Origin: Desulfosediminicola flagellatus
GTDB lineage: Bacteria > Desulfobacterota > Desulfobulbia > Desulfobulbales > Desulfocapsaceae
Assembly (NCBI RefSeq): GCF_005116655.2
Contig: NZ_CP050698.1
Span: 3,269,489-3,333,488, forward strand
Direction: 5' to 3'
DNA: 64,000 bases
This document shows, piece by piece, positions 8,133-18,110 of this stretch; the first letter of the stretch is position 1; each line of letters starts with the position of its first letter. The notes beneath the pieces are model-generated. The model was not told the DNA's origin, made no database searches, and saw only the letters and a program-made list of their open reading frames with translations. A program made the translations under genes and the position numbers.

Positions 8133-9278
8133 ATGAATTTCGAATTAACTGAGGAACAAAGCCTCATACGGGACATGGTCCGCGACTTCGCAGAAAATGA
8201 AATTGCCCCTTCTGCTAGAGAACGTGATGAAGAGGAACGCTTTGACCGCGCCCTGATGTTCGACAAGTTAGCCGAACTCGGCCTTACCGGTATTGTCTTT
8301 CCCGAAGAGTATGGTGGTGCCGGAGCTGACTATATCAGCTACGCCATTGCCGTTGAAGAACTGTCGAGGGTTTGCGCTTCCACCGGCGTAACACTCTCTG
8401 CCCATCTTTCGCTCGCCACCAACCCTATCTATCTTTTTGGTACTGAAGAGCAGAAACAGAAATTCATGGTCCCCATGGCCAAGGGTGAAAAGATGGGCGC
8501 ATTTGGTCTTACAGAGCCTTCAGCCGGTTCCGACGCTGGTGGCACTAAGACAACTGCAATGAAAGAAGGTGATAAATACATCCTTAACGGATCAAAGATA
8601 TTCATCACCAACGCAGGCGACGCCGAAGTGTACGTGGTTATGGCACGCACTGACAAAAATGCAGAAAAACATCACGGTATCAGCGCATTTATCGTAGAAA
8701 AGGGTACACCAGGATTTACCTTTGGCAAGAAAGAACAAAAAATGGGAATCCGCTCTTCACCAACCATGGAACTCGTTTTCGAAAAATGCGAGATCCCTGC
8801 CGAGAACCTCCTCGGTAAAGAGGGTGAAGGATTTAAGGTCGCTATGAAAACACTGGACGGCGGCCGTATAGGCATCGCCTCCCAGGCACTCGGCATTGCC
8901 CAGGGCGCACTGGAAGAAGCAGTCAATTACGCCAAAGAGCGTAAACAATTCGACCGCCCTATATCCAGCTTTCAGGGAATTATGTTCCAGCTTGCAGACA
9001 TGGCATGCCAGGTCGAAGCAGCCAGACTTCTCGTCTATCAGGCAGCATACAAGGCCAGCAATAACCAATCATATACCCAGGCCTCCGCAATGGCAAAACT
9101 GGTAGCCAGCGAGACAGCAATGAAGGTATCCACTCAGGCGGTGCAGATACTTGGCGGCTACGGCTACACCAGAGAATTTCCGGTAGAGCGCATGATGCGC
9201 GATGCCAAAATCACTGAGATTTACGAAGGCACCAGTGAGATACAGAGATTGGTAATAGGCACCAATCTCTGCCGATAG
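8133..9278 (+). CDS. short-chain (butyryl-type) acyl-CoA dehydrogenase
   Basis: Dehydrogenates a short-chain acyl-CoA at the 2,3 position. The 381-residue length is typical. Visible family signatures are [16 protein letters not shown] (flavin/substrate loop), [13 protein letters not shown], and the C-terminal [15 protein letters not shown] carrying the catalytic base at about Glu365, the position used by short- and medium-chain enzymes. It is followed by etfB and etfA, the arrangement expected for butyryl-CoA dehydrogenase. A long stem-loop precedes it and a palindromic element starts 3 nt after its stop, so it may be expressed as a separately processed mRNA segment (inference). Confidence 0.94.
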   Translation: MNFELTEEQSLIRDMVRDFAENEIAPSARERDEEERFDRALMFDKLAELGLTGIVFPEEYGGAGADYISYAIAVEELSRVCASTGVTLSAHLSLATNPIYLFGTEEQKQKFMVPMAKGEKMGAFGLTEPSAGSDAGGTKTTAMKEGDKYILNGSKIFITNAGDAEVYVVMARTDKNAEKHHGISAFIVEKGTPGFTFGKKEQKMGIRSSPTMELVFEKCEIPAENLLGKEGEGFKVAMKTLDGGRIGIASQALGIAQGALEEAVNYAKERKQFDRPISSFQGIMFQLADMACQVEAARLLVYQAAYKASNNQSYTQASAMAKLVASETAMKVSTQAVQILGGYGYTREFPVERMMRDAKITEIYEGTSEIQRLVIGTNLCR

Positions 9279-9280
9279 GC

Positions 9281-9405
9281 TGGAACCATGTATTTTGATC
9301 GATCTCGGCGTTATGGTAACCTGTTTAATCCTCGACGTACAAACTGTACGTCTCCGGTTAACCTGATCCCCATGCCTTGATCTCGACAAAAATACACAGC
9401 TTCCA
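9281..9405 (+). repeat. dispersed palindromic element, copy 2
   Basis: Imperfect palindrome starting 3 nt after the dehydrogenase stop. Outer ends are TGGAA (9281-9285) and TTCCA (9401-9405), inner arms GTATTTT/AAAATAC, and the centre is a perfect 8-bp hairpin GACGTACA-AAC-TGTACGTC (9334-9352). The right arm read on the minus strand gives ATTTTTGTCGAGATCAAGGC, nearly the core of copy 1. Confidence 0.65.
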
Positions 9406-9463
9406 CCTAGTACTTAGAACACGTCAAACTAGCAGTTGTTTTTAAACCAAAATTACGGGCTAC

Positions 9464-9602
9464 CGGAAATAGAATTTTGTTCAAGATCAGGTAAGCGTCA
9501 GACTCCGAAACATGTGTCGAAATTATCCCACAGGCGTATATGTAATACGCCGAGGACATAATTTTGATACATAACGCTGACATTGAGCCAAAAGACATTT
9601 CC
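9464..9602 (+). repeat. dispersed palindromic element, copy 3
   Basis: Element bounded by GGAAAT (9464-9469) and ATTTCC (9597-9602). It carries the core GAATTTTGTTCAAGATCAGG and a perfect central hairpin GGCGTAT-ATGTA-ATACGCC (9533-9551). It aligns along its length with copy 1, sharing for example the run CCACAGGCGTATA. It ends 24 nt before the etfB start. With copy 2 it occupies almost the whole 348-bp spacer 9279-9626. Confidence 0.7.
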
Positions 9603-9626
9603 CAACCCTTGAAAAGAGATCCACTT

Positions 9627-10400
9627 ATGAAAATTTTAGTATGCATTAAACAGGTTCCTGACATGGAATCCAAATTTAAAATAGATGCAGCAGGCATCTG
9701 GTACGATACCAGTGACCTCGCCTGGCGAATGAACGAATACGACGAATACGGAGTTGAACAGGCCGTCCAGTTAAAAGAACAGACCGGCGGCGATTTGACT
9801 GTACTCTGCATAGGCTCGGACCGCGTTAAAGAAACAATGAAAAAAGCACTCGCCATGGGTTGTGATCGCGGTGCGCATATTGACGACGCTGCGTATTTCT
9901 CTAAAGATCCATTTGAGATTGCCGGAATAATCGCTGAATACGCAAAAGATAAATCATTTGACGCGATCTTCACTGGCATGCAGTCGCAAGACCGTGGCAG
10001 TGCTCAGGTTGGTGTGTTGGTAGCCGAGATGCTCAATATCCCGTCAATCACAACAGTTGTCGAATTTTCATGTGAAGGTACTGCTTTTAAGGTTAAACGT
10101 GAGCTTGAAGGTGGAGTAAAAGCGTTGGTTTCTGTATCTGCCCCTGCCCTCTTCACCTGTCAACTCGGACTTAACACCCCGCGTTACCCAACTCTGCCCA
10201 ATATTATGAAGGCAAAGAAAAAAGAGTTGCTCACCATCGCTGTTCAGGACCTTCTTAAGGTCGATGCTAAAATGGAAACCACCTCTATGCAGTTGCCTGA
10301 GAAAAAAGGCGGCGGATTGATACTTGAAGGTGATATAGGCGAACTGGCGGATAAACTGATTGCCATTCTTAAAGAAAAAACCGGCGTTCTTGCCAGATAG
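9627..10400 (+). CDS. etfB: electron transfer flavoprotein beta subunit
   Basis: Small ETF subunit; with EtfA it accepts electrons from the acyl-CoA dehydrogenases and passes them to a quinone reductase or other acceptor. The 257-residue protein begins MKILVCIKQVPDMESKFKID, the classic EtfB start, so the ATG at 9627 is chosen over an in-frame upstream extension. The beta-subunit signature VKRELEGGVKALVSVSAPALFTC is present, and FTGMQSQDRGSAQVG matches the nucleotide-binding region. It ends 10 nt before etfA. No extra features of bifurcating (FixAB-type) ETFs can be safely read from sequence alone. Confidence 0.95.
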   Translation: MKILVCIKQVPDMESKFKIDAAGIWYDTSDLAWRMNEYDEYGVEQAVQLKEQTGGDLTVLCIGSDRVKETMKKALAMGCDRGAHIDDAAYFSKDPFEIAGIIAEYAKDKSFDAIFTGMQSQDRGSAQVGVLVAEMLNIPSITTVVEFSCEGTAFKVKRELEGGVKALVSVSAPALFTCQLGLNTPRYPTLPNIMKAKKKELLTIAVQDLLKVDAKMETTSMQLPEKKGGGLILEGDIGELADKLIAILKEKTGVLAR

Positions 10401-10410
10401 GGGTGACCAT

Positions 10411-11328
10411 ATGAAAGTATTATTGATTGCCGAATCACGTGATGGCAAGGTTCTCGGTTGCAGCAGCGAGTTAATAGCTTTTAGCAGGCAGATGAATGCT
10501 GAAAGCATCATGTTTATGGTTGGCAGCGAAACTGCGCTACCCGGATATGAAGGAACACTCTATCTCGCTGACAGTAACAGATATAACGAATACAATCCGT
10601 CAGTACATAAAGAGCTGATTCTTGAGATTGTGGCCCAGGAAAAACCAGATATGATCGTCTTCAGCCATTCATCATACGGCTGGGATCTGGCACCTCGTGT
10701 TGCCTATAGCCTGGGTGCGGCACAGTTCTCAGAAGTCTCTGAAATTGCTGATGGCACACCGGTTGTACCTGCATGCAACTCTAAACTTCGACGCAGGATG
10801 AAAGCTAACTCCGCAATTACAGTGGTCACACTCCAAGCTGGCGCATTCGGCCTGGCTGAAGATATAACTGCAAGCCCAATCGTTAAACAGATAGCAACCG
10901 ATACAGCAGGAAATATAATTTTTCACGGCTATGAACTGGCTTCTGAGGATGGTGTAGATCTTGGAAAAGCTGATGTAATAGTCAGTGCAGGCCGCGGTGT
11001 TGGGGGTGCTGATAATATTGCAATCGTCTCAAATCTTGCCAAAGCACTTGGAGGCGAATACGGCGCAAGTCGTCCGGTTGTTGATGCCGAGTGGGTAGAT
11101 CATGCCAGACAGGTTGGCACCACAGGCCAGACGGTCTCTCCGAAACTCTATGTTGCTTGCGGCATATCCGGCGCGATCCAGCATTTGGCAGGAATGAAGA
11201 AATCTGAATTTGTTGTAGCGGTCAACACCGATAAAGATGCACCTATCGGCGAAGTTGCAGATGTACTTGTAGTAGCGGACTTAAAACAGTTTTTACCTGA
11301 ATTAACTCAGAAACTGCAGGTAGCCTGA
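10411..11328 (+). CDS. etfA: electron transfer flavoprotein alpha subunit
   Basis: Large ETF subunit with the FAD-binding C-terminal domain. The 305-residue product begins MKVLLIAESRDGKVLG; this start has GGGGTGACC upstream, and the frame's earlier extension overlaps etfB and is rejected. The FAD signature runs through VSAGRGVGGADNI, SRPVVDAEWVDHARQVGTTG, LYVACGISGAIQH and VNTDKDAPIGEVADV. It is slightly shorter than the common 310-330 residues but complete. It is cotranscribed with etfB and probably with the dehydrogenase, followed by a 14-bp stem-loop. Confidence 0.95.
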   Translation: MKVLLIAESRDGKVLGCSSELIAFSRQMNAESIMFMVGSETALPGYEGTLYLADSNRYNEYNPSVHKELILEIVAQEKPDMIVFSHSSYGWDLAPRVAYSLGAAQFSEVSEIADGTPVVPACNSKLRRRMKANSAITVVTLQAGAFGLAEDITASPIVKQIATDTAGNIIFHGYELASEDGVDLGKADVIVSAGRGVGGADNIAIVSNLAKALGGEYGASRPVVDAEWVDHARQVGTTGQTVSPKLYVACGISGAIQHLAGMKKSEFVVAVNTDKDAPIGEVADVLVVADLKQFLPELTQKLQVA

Positions 11329-11347
11329 TAGATTGTTAATCACTCCG

Positions 11348-11378
11348 TGTGATGGATATTGTTACAATATCCATCACA
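11348..11378 (+). other. 31-bp near-perfect palindrome after etfA
   Basis: TGTGATGGATATTG (11348-11361) and CAATATCCATCACA (11365-11378) pair perfectly over 14 bp around TTA. There is no T-run after it (TAGGGTGAG follows), so it is not a classical rho-independent terminator. It could stabilise the etf mRNA 3' end or be a protein-binding site upstream of the TetR gene. Confidence 0.6.
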
Positions 11379-11562
11379 TAGGGTGAGATCTATCTACAGC
11401 GAAGTACATGTTTTACTTTTGTTCTTTTTAAATATTGTATAGTTTACCTGTTAATACTGTTTGAAGCTCATCTGAGAAACACTTCTAGTTGCTAGATTTT
11501 TTAATTTTGATCTTTTTAGCAATCAGCAATCATCAGAAATACAACACAGAGTAACGGTTTAC

Positions 11563-12222
11563 ATGAGAACAAAAGATACAGACGCAATTGAGGTAGAGAC
11601 CCAGATAAAGAACCAGGACCTGGTGCATGAAAGACGTCGTCAGATTGTTGATGCCGCTGTTAAACTCTTTATCGAACACGGCTACCACAAGACAACAACA
11701 CGTCTTCTCGCAAAGGCGACAGGGCTTTCCATCGGTACCATGTACGACTACATCTCAACGAAAGAAGATGTGCTCTACCTCGTCTGCATGGCGATCCACT
11801 CTGAAGTTGAAGAAGGTGTTAAAGAAGCTCTTGCACGGCCGCTTAGCGGCGCAGACGCCCTTGCAGAGGTAATCCGGGAGTTTTTCCTGGTTTGCGACAA
11901 AATGAGCGATCACGTACTGCTGATGTACCAGGTTACACACTTTCTCTCGCCTAAGTGGCAACGAAAAGTGCTGGAAGCCGAAATAGGAATCACTGACCTC
12001 TTCATAGAGGCAATGCAACAGATTAAGAAAACAGGCACACTGCCGGAACTGGATGACGATACCATTACCCTGATCGGCCATAATATCTCCGTTATTGGAC
12101 ATACCTGGGCATTCAGGCGGTGGTATTTCGCCAAACATTTTACCATCGAGAAATATATCGAGCAGCAGACCGAATTCATTATGAGTTTTCTGGCAAACAA
12201 GAAGAGTCCGGCAATAGGTTAA
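11563..12222 (+). CDS. TetR/AcrR family transcriptional regulator
   Basis: 219-residue repressor-type protein. The N-terminal DNA-binding domain is clear: RRRQIVDAAVKLFIEHGYHKTTTRLLAKATGLSIGTMYDY with helix-turn-helix residues in the second half. The remainder is the helical ligand domain, ending HTWAFRRWYFAKHFTIEKYI, a pattern I associate with fatty-acyl-CoA-responsive TetR proteins. It sits between etfA and icmF, so it very likely controls this locus and answers to an acyl-CoA (inference). The two ACCGACC operators at 5677 and 5961 are its probable targets; no copy of that operator is seen directly upstream of its own gene. Confidence 0.9.
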   Translation: MRTKDTDAIEVETQIKNQDLVHERRRQIVDAAVKLFIEHGYHKTTTRLLAKATGLSIGTMYDYISTKEDVLYLVCMAIHSEVEEGVKEALARPLSGADALAEVIREFFLVCDKMSDHVLLMYQVTHFLSPKWQRKVLEAEIGITDLFIEAMQQIKKTGTLPELDDDTITLIGHNISVIGHTWAFRRWYFAKHFTIEKYIEQQTEFIMSFLANKKSPAIG

Positions 12223-12325
12223 GCCTCCTTCTTAGTCAGATTTCTATCAGGATTCGCGTGAAATGTTTGTGCACCACGGCTTTAAAGGCCACGTCGTCAT
12301 TTCTTTTAATGATTTGAGGTGAAAC

Positions 12326-15300
12326 ATGAACGCGAACGTTGAAGTATATTCCCCCCAACACAGTGTCAGGATTATTACCGCCACCTCCCTCTTCGACGGT
12401 CACGACGCCTCCACAAATATTATGCGGAGGATTCTTCAGGATTCCGGCGTTGAAGTTATTCATCTAGCCCATAACCGCTCGGTTCAAGAGCTCGTTGACA
12501 CGGCCATAGAAGAAGATGCACATGGTATTGCAATGTCCAGCTATCAGGGCGGGCATATGGAGGCGTTCAAGTATATGATCGACCTCTTGAAAGAGAATGA
12601 TGCATCACATATTAAGGTTTTTGGCGGTGGTGGTGGAGTTATTGTTGCCGACGAAATTCGCGAACTGGAAGAGTATGGAGTCACCAAAATCTATTCGCCT
12701 GAAGATGGTGCTTCAATGGGCTTGCAGGGTATGATCAATCATATGATCTCCTGCATGGATTTCTCGACCACCAGCCTTACCGATCTCAAACCCGAAAATC
12801 TGCACTATTCCGACAAAAAAGAAATAGCAAAATTTATTACTGCTGCCCAACAGGCAAAAAGCCAAAGTGAGGCCAATCTTACTGAGCTTATGGAGATGAT
12901 TCAGCCAATGGCTGATAAATTCCATCCACCGGTAATTGGCATAACCGGGACTGGTGGTGCCGGTAAATCTTCGCTTACTGATGAACTGTTGCTGAGATTT
13001 TTGAACGATCTCGATGATCTTAATATCGCCATAATCTGTTGTGACCCTTCCCGTAGAAAGACTGGTGGAGCATTACTTGGTGACAGAATCAGGATGAACT
13101 CTATATCCGGGACTAATCGAGTGTATATGCGCAGCCTCGCAACTCGCGACTCAGCTAACGAGGTCTCTGAAGCGCTTCCGGAAGCTATTAAAATAGTAAA
13201 AGCTGCCGGCTTTGATCTGATTATCGCTGAAACAGCTGGTATCGGTCAGGGCGACTCAAGAATTACTGATCTTGCAGATATCTCTATGTATGTGATGACC
13301 AGTGAATATGGGGCACCATCACAACTTGAAAAGATCGATATGCTTGATTACGCCGATATTATCGTGGTCAATAAATTTGAAAAGAAAGGCAGCGACGATG
13401 CCATCCGTGACGTACGCAAGCAAGTGATGAGGAATCGAAAGGAGTTTTCCAAATCTCCTGAAGATTTTCCTGTCTATGGCACTATCGCCTCAAAGTTTAA
13501 TGACGATGGTGTTACAGCGCTGTACCACGGCATAGTTGAGAAATTGAATGAAAAGATGGGCACAGACCTTCAGCCCAAACTTGCTAAACCAGAAAAGAAG
13601 ACACCTTCCTCTAAAACTATCGTTATCCCGCCAAACCGTATCAGGTATCTCTCTGAAATCTCAGATACTGTTCGAGGTTATCACACAGAAACAGAAAAGC
13701 AGGCAGTTGCTGCCAGAAACTCATGGCATATGACCGAGAGTATTAACCTTATTGGGGACGGCAATGCAGATGTGATTACCATCCTCAAGCAGGAAGCTGA
13801 CAAACTTGCTCAATCTGTAGATAAAGATACTGAAGAGACACTTCAAGCATGGAATGAATGCAAAGCTGCTTATTCCGGTGATGAACTTGTTTACCATGTA
13901 CGTGGACGCGAGATCCGTGTACCGCTCTATACTGAATCACTCTCACACACTAAGATCCCGAAAATTGCTCTGCCCAAATTCACTGATCCGGGCGATACAT
14001 ACACCTGGCTCAGAAAAGAAAACCTCCCTGGATTTTTCCCGTTTACCGGAGGTGTTTTCCCGCTTAAGCGTGAAGGTGAAGATCCGACACGAATGTTCGC
14101 TGGCGAAGGTGGTCCTGGGCAGACAAATCAGCGTTTCAAGCTTCTGTCAGGGAACTACGATGCGAAGCGGCTCTCTACTGCATTTGATTCAGTAACACTT
14201 TACGGCTGGGATCCGGACAAGCGCCCCGATATCTACGGTAAGATCGGCACATCAGGTGTCTCCATCTGTACACTCGATGATGTTAAACTTCTCTATGATG
14301 GTTTTGATCTCTGTTCTCCGACCACATCTGTATCCATGACGATTAACGGCCCTGCCCCGATCATTCTTGCCATGTTTATGAACACAGCAATTGATCAGCA
14401 AGTGGCGAAATTTGAAACGGAGAATAATAGAAAAGCAGATAAAGACATAGCTGCCAAAATTAAACGGGATGTCCTCGCTAATGTTAGGGGAACTGTCCAG
14501 GCAGATATTCTTAAAGAAGATCAGGGACAAAACACCTGTATATTCTCAATTGAATTTGCTCTTAAAATGATGGGAGATATTCAGGAATTCTTTATTAAAA
14601 ACGCCGTTCGTAATTTTTATTCTGTTTCCGTTTCCGGCTACCATATTGCTGAAGCCGGTGCCAACCCTATAACCCAGTTGGCTCTGACGCTTTCAAACGG
14701 CTTCACCTATGTAGAGTATTATCTGGCGCGAGGTATGGATATCGACAAGATAGCGCCAAACCTCTCGTTCTTCTTCTCAAACGGCATGGATCCTGAATAC
14801 ACAGTGATTGGCCGTGTTGCCCGCCGAATCTGGTCTGTAACAATGAGAGAAAAATACAATGCATCTGAACGCTCTCAAAAACTTAAATATCATATTCAAA
14901 CTTCAGGACGCTCTCTTCATTGCCAGGAAATCCAATTCAACGATATCAGAACCACATTACAGGCTCTCTGCGCAATCTATGATAACTGCAACAGTTTGCA
15001 CACCAATGCGTATGATGAAGCTATCACCACGCCAAGTTCTGAGTCTGTGAGACGCGCACTGGCAATCCAGCTCATTATTAACCGTGAATGGGGTCTTGCA
15101 AAGAACGAGAACCCACTACAGGGCAGCTTTATTGTCGATGAACTTACCGATCTGGTTGAAGAGGCGGTTCTCTCAGAATTCGATCGTATCAGCGACCGTG
15201 GCGGTGTCCTCGGCGCAATGGAAACCGGATACCAACGCAGCAAAATTCAGGAAGAATCTCTGTATTATGAACATCTCAAACATTCTGGCGAATACCCGAT

Positions 15301-15592
15301 TATCGGTGTAAACACCTTCAGAAACCCTAACACAAGCTCTGATGAAGCAAATGCCAGTCTGGAGTTAGCACGGGCTACTGATGAAGTAAAAGAAGACCAG
15401 TTACGAAGACTGGCAGATTTTCAGGAAAGAAATAAAGAACACTCTGCTGATGAGCTGAAAAAACTCAAGCAGGTTGCCTTAAGCGGCGAAAATATTTTCG
15501 AACAACTGATTGATACAGTTAAATACTGTAGCCTTGGGCAGATCACCAATGCTCTGTATGAAGCTGGCGGGCAGTATCGTCGCAATATGTAA
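12326..15592 (+). CDS. icmF: fused isobutyryl-CoA mutase with G-protein chaperone (IcmF)
   Basis: Adenosylcobalamin-dependent carbon-skeleton mutase interconverting isobutyryl-CoA and butyryl-CoA, with its own MeaB-like GTPase. Length is 1088 residues, usual for IcmF. Order: B12-binding domain (about 1-145; base-off His26 in FDGHDAS), GTPase domain (about 195-460; P-loop GTGGAGKSS with Lys214), linker, then the mutase barrel. Two specificity positions can be read: Phe578 in [10 protein letters not shown], where methylmalonyl-CoA mutase has Tyr, and Gln735 in [10 protein letters not shown], where it has the carboxylate-binding Arg. Both favour isobutyryl-CoA over methylmalonyl-CoA. The start follows GAGGTG, 103 nt after the tetR stop, so the two are probably cotranscribed. 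Confidence 0.93.
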   Translation: MNANVEVYSPQHSVRIITATSLFDGHDASTNIMRRILQDSGVEVIHLAHNRSVQELVDTAIEEDAHGIAMSSYQGGHMEAFKYMIDLLKENDASHIKVFGGGGGVIVADEIRELEEYGVTKIYSPEDGASMGLQGMINHMISCMDFSTTSLTDLKPENLHYSDKKEIAKFITAAQQAKSQSEANLTELMEMIQPMADKFHPPVIGITGTGGAGKSSLTDELLLRFLNDLDDLNIAIICCDPSRRKTGGALLGDRIRMNSISGTNRVYMRSLATRDSANEVSEALPEAIKIVKAAGFDLIIAETAGIGQGDSRITDLADISMYVMTSEYGAPSQLEKIDMLDYADIIVVNKFEKKGSDDAIRDVRKQVMRNRKEFSKSPEDFPVYGTIASKFNDDGVTALYHGIVEKLNEKMGTDLQPKLAKPEKKTPSSKTIVIPPNRIRYLSEISDTVRGYHTETEKQAVAARNSWHMTESINLIGDGNADVITILKQEADKLAQSVDKDTEETLQAWNECKAAYSGDELVYHVRGREIRVPLYTESLSHTKIPKIALPKFTDPGDTYTWLRKENLPGFFPFTGGVFPLKREGEDPTRMFAGEGGPGQTNQRFKLLSGNYDAKRLSTAFDSVTLYGWDPDKRPDIYGKIGTSGVSICTLDDVKLLYDGFDLCSPTTSVSMTINGPAPIILAMFMNTAIDQQVAKFETENNRKADKDIAAKIKRDVLANVRGTVQADILKEDQGQNTCIFSIEFALKMMGDIQEFFIKNAVRNFYSVSVSGYHIAEAGANPITQLALTLSNGFTYVEYYLARGMDIDKIAPNLSFFFSNGMDPEYTVIGRVARRIWSVTMREKYNASERSQKLKYHIQTSGRSLHCQEIQFNDIRTTLQALCAIYDNCNSLHTNAYDEAITTPSSESVRRALAIQLIINREWGLAKNENPLQGSFIVDELTDLVEEAVLSEFDRISDRGGVLGAMETGYQRSKIQEESLYYEHLKHSGEYPIIGVNTFRNPNTSSDEANASLELARATDEVKEDQLRRLADFQERNKEHSADELKKLKQVALSGENIFEQLIDTVKYCSLGQITNALYEAGGQYRRNM

Positions 15593-15614
15593 TCACACCA
15601 TAGAGCTATACTTC

Positions 15615-15651
15615 AAAGGCCCGTATGCTTTAAATAGCATCGGGCCTTTAT
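15615..15651 (+). terminator. rho-independent terminator after icmF
   Basis: AAAGGCCCGTATGCT (15615-15629) pairs with AGCATCGGGCCTTT (15636-15649), one position bulged, followed by ATTCATT. It closes the rightward catabolic operon. Confidence 0.8.
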
Positions 15652-15798
15652 TCATTCGTCACCTTCTTGCTATCAGGTTTGTCTAATTGATATCAACACG
15701 TTGTTTTTCTATCGATTAGAGTGAAAACCCATAACTACCTCCCTTCCAAATCTCACTAGAATGATCTCATCACGAGACTACAAAAATACTGGATAGTA

Positions 15799-18108
15799 CT
15801 ATTGATGTTCTTTCATAACCCGTAACAATTCTTTAGCATTTGCATGATCAGGTGCTAACGCCAACACCTCTTCTACAAGTGCACGTGCATGGTCATTCAT
15901 TCTAAAATTCAAATAGAGATTAACGAGAGTAATGAAATATTCTTCTCTCTCAGGCTCCAGCAATATCGCCTGGTGTAAAGCTCCTGCCCCATCTTCCCAT
16001 CGTTTAAGTTTGAGCAGTGCAAGACCATAATTGTAACGGGCACGTGAATATTGAGGCATAGCATCGGAAGCACGACCAAGCAACTCGGCTGCTTCTTCAT
16101 ATCTTTCACTTTCTGATAAAAGCAAGCCAAGGGAATAGGTAACCTCATGCATCTGGGGATGAGAAGTGACCACCTCTCGTAAAAGTTGCTCAGCCTGCTC
16201 TTTCTTACCGATATTGTTGTACCCCATTGCCAGATTAACTTTTGCAGGTATAAACTGATCATCGATATTTATGGCTTCCAGATAATACTCTATAGCATTT
16301 TGATAATTCCCTAATGCATTTTCAAGATTTCCGAGGTTGTACCGCTGAGGTGCAAAATCCGCATTATACTCCATGGATGTGCGATACTCATCAAGTGTGG
16401 CTGCCATGGTCGGCAGGTCTTCTTTTCGTAACTTTTCCTTTGGAATTCCAGCAAGCCTGGAGGCTGCCTCAATCCTCACTGCCTTTACAGGATCATAGAG
16501 TTTTGGTGCAACATGTTTTAACAACGTTTCCTCATCAGTTTGATTCAGTAAACGAATGGCCGTTTGACGAATGAGAGGATCGTCGCTCATAAGTGCATTC
16601 GAAACAGTATGAGCTGTCTTTTCACCCGGGTAATTTCGTAACAGATTGAGTGCAGTTGCCCGAACAATACCGGGAAGCAATTCATCATTGACCAAGGCAA
16701 TGAGTTGCTGGTCTATGTTTTCCTCAACTTCTCTGCCTGCAGCAAGGATTTCTCCGTAGTGCGGTTTAGTAGTCTCACCATACCATTTGGTATAATGTTC
16801 AATAGTCCAATCCAATGGTTTATCACCATGGCAGTCAGAGGTAGAGCAACCGTTGGGTGTTCCGAGCTTTTTGGAGAGATCTGGACGTGGAATACGCAAA
16901 CTATGATCGGGCCTGTAATCTATTCCCATATACATACGTCCGGGCATATGGCATTTTACGCATAAATACCCTTCACTTGGTTTCCCTTTGTATTCGGTTT
17001 TATGAAAATGATGTTGAGGGGTATCGTATTCTGAAGCTCTATGACATTGAAGACACAACGCATTATCTTTTTTATGCAGTTTGAGCGTGTGCGGATCATG
17101 GCAATCATTGCACCGAACATCATGTCGGTACATCTTACTTTGCACAAATGAGCCGTATACATATACCTCATCTTTGATCTGCCCATCCGGATAGTAAAGG
17201 TCTTCCGTTAATAACGAAGGCACCATGACATCAAGCAGTCCTTCATTCTTATGTTGATTATCTCCAAGTTGGTATCTGCGTGAATGACAGGGCGCGCATG
17301 TCATGATGTGCTGGTCTGCTGAAACATTGCTTGTCGGTATTACCAGACCAAAATCATCAAGTTGAGATCTTCCCAGTGCCGGCAACTCTGCCCATTTAAG
17401 ATGTTCACTGCCTGGACCATGACACGCTTCGCAGCCAACATCTATCTCAAACCAGATCGTGGAGTATGAGTTGGATTCCATATCATAATTTTTCTGCAGA
17501 CGAGTTGAATGACATTCTGCACACATACCATTCCATGTCTGCCCTCCTCTAGTCCAATGTAACCAATCGGTATGACTCACAACATCATACGGTGGTAAAC
17601 GGTACCACGCTTTTTTTTCGACATCCCAGGCAATGCTCAGGCATTGGAGCTTACCATCAGGAAAGGGTATAAGATATTGCTGAAGAGGATAGACACCAAA
17701 GGTATGGGTGATGGTAAATATACCTGGCTTGCCATCCGGCCCTTCGGTTTCTACCTGATATTTACCATTATCCATAAAGAATCTGCTGATTCTATCTGTA
17801 TATGGATCAGTAAAACTGACATTACTAAAATCACCAAGCACAGTCTCGCTATTGGCTTCAGCCATTGCCTTGTCATGATCAGACCCCTGCCACTTCTGAT
17901 ACGCATCACGATGACATTCCCGGCATGAGGCTGAACCTGTAAACTCTACATCTGTAGTCGGTAATAATTCAGAGCTGGCATTGATTCGCCAGGTGTAAAC
18001 AAATGGTGTAAGCAAAATTATGCAAGCGGCAATGATTGCTGACAATTCCCAGCTTTTTGACGGATATTCCACGCTATTTTTCTCTGGTTCACGATCAGAT
18101 ATCGACAT
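15799..18108 (-). CDS. octaheme cytochrome c with HEAT-like and TPR tail
   Basis: 769-residue membrane-anchored periplasmic cytochrome. One N-terminal transmembrane segment (about 24-42) precedes the heme part. Heme motifs in order: CRECH, CAECH, CEACH, CAPCH, CNDCH, CLQCH, CVKCH and a wider CSTSDCH (CX4CH), giving eight likely hemes by about residue 435. A HEAT-like helical part follows (VRATALNLLRNYPGE, IRQTAIRLLNQ, VRIEAASRLAGIP), then several TPR units to the C terminus (for example YNLGNLENALGNYQNAIEYYLEAINID). It is the third gene of a cytochrome b-Rieske-multiheme operon, 2 nt after the Rieske gene, and likely replaces cytochrome c1 as the electron exit. The TPR tail could dock a partner (inference). 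Confidence 0.88.
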   Translation of the reverse strand: MSISDREPEKNSVEYPSKSWELSAIIAACIILLTPFVYTWRINASSELLPTTDVEFTGSASCRECHRDAYQKWQGSDHDKAMAEANSETVLGDFSNVSFTDPYTDRISRFFMDNGKYQVETEGPDGKPGIFTITHTFGVYPLQQYLIPFPDGKLQCLSIAWDVEKKAWYRLPPYDVVSHTDWLHWTRGGQTWNGMCAECHSTRLQKNYDMESNSYSTIWFEIDVGCEACHGPGSEHLKWAELPALGRSQLDDFGLVIPTSNVSADQHIMTCAPCHSRRYQLGDNQHKNEGLLDVMVPSLLTEDLYYPDGQIKDEVYVYGSFVQSKMYRHDVRCNDCHDPHTLKLHKKDNALCLQCHRASEYDTPQHHFHKTEYKGKPSEGYLCVKCHMPGRMYMGIDYRPDHSLRIPRPDLSKKLGTPNGCSTSDCHGDKPLDWTIEHYTKWYGETTKPHYGEILAAGREVEENIDQQLIALVNDELLPGIVRATALNLLRNYPGEKTAHTVSNALMSDDPLIRQTAIRLLNQTDEETLLKHVAPKLYDPVKAVRIEAASRLAGIPKEKLRKEDLPTMAATLDEYRTSMEYNADFAPQRYNLGNLENALGNYQNAIEYYLEAINIDDQFIPAKVNLAMGYNNIGKKEQAEQLLREVVTSHPQMHEVTYSLGLLLSESERYEEAAELLGRASDAMPQYSRARYNYGLALLKLKRWEDGAGALHQAILLEPEREEYFITLVNLYLNFRMNDHARALVEEVLALAPDHANAKELLRVMKEHQ

Positions 18109-18110
18109 AG

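Noticed and set aside
12223..12325. Cobalamin riboswitch before icmF
   Set aside because: The spacer is only 103 nt and lacks a B12-box-like sequence or the needed stems.
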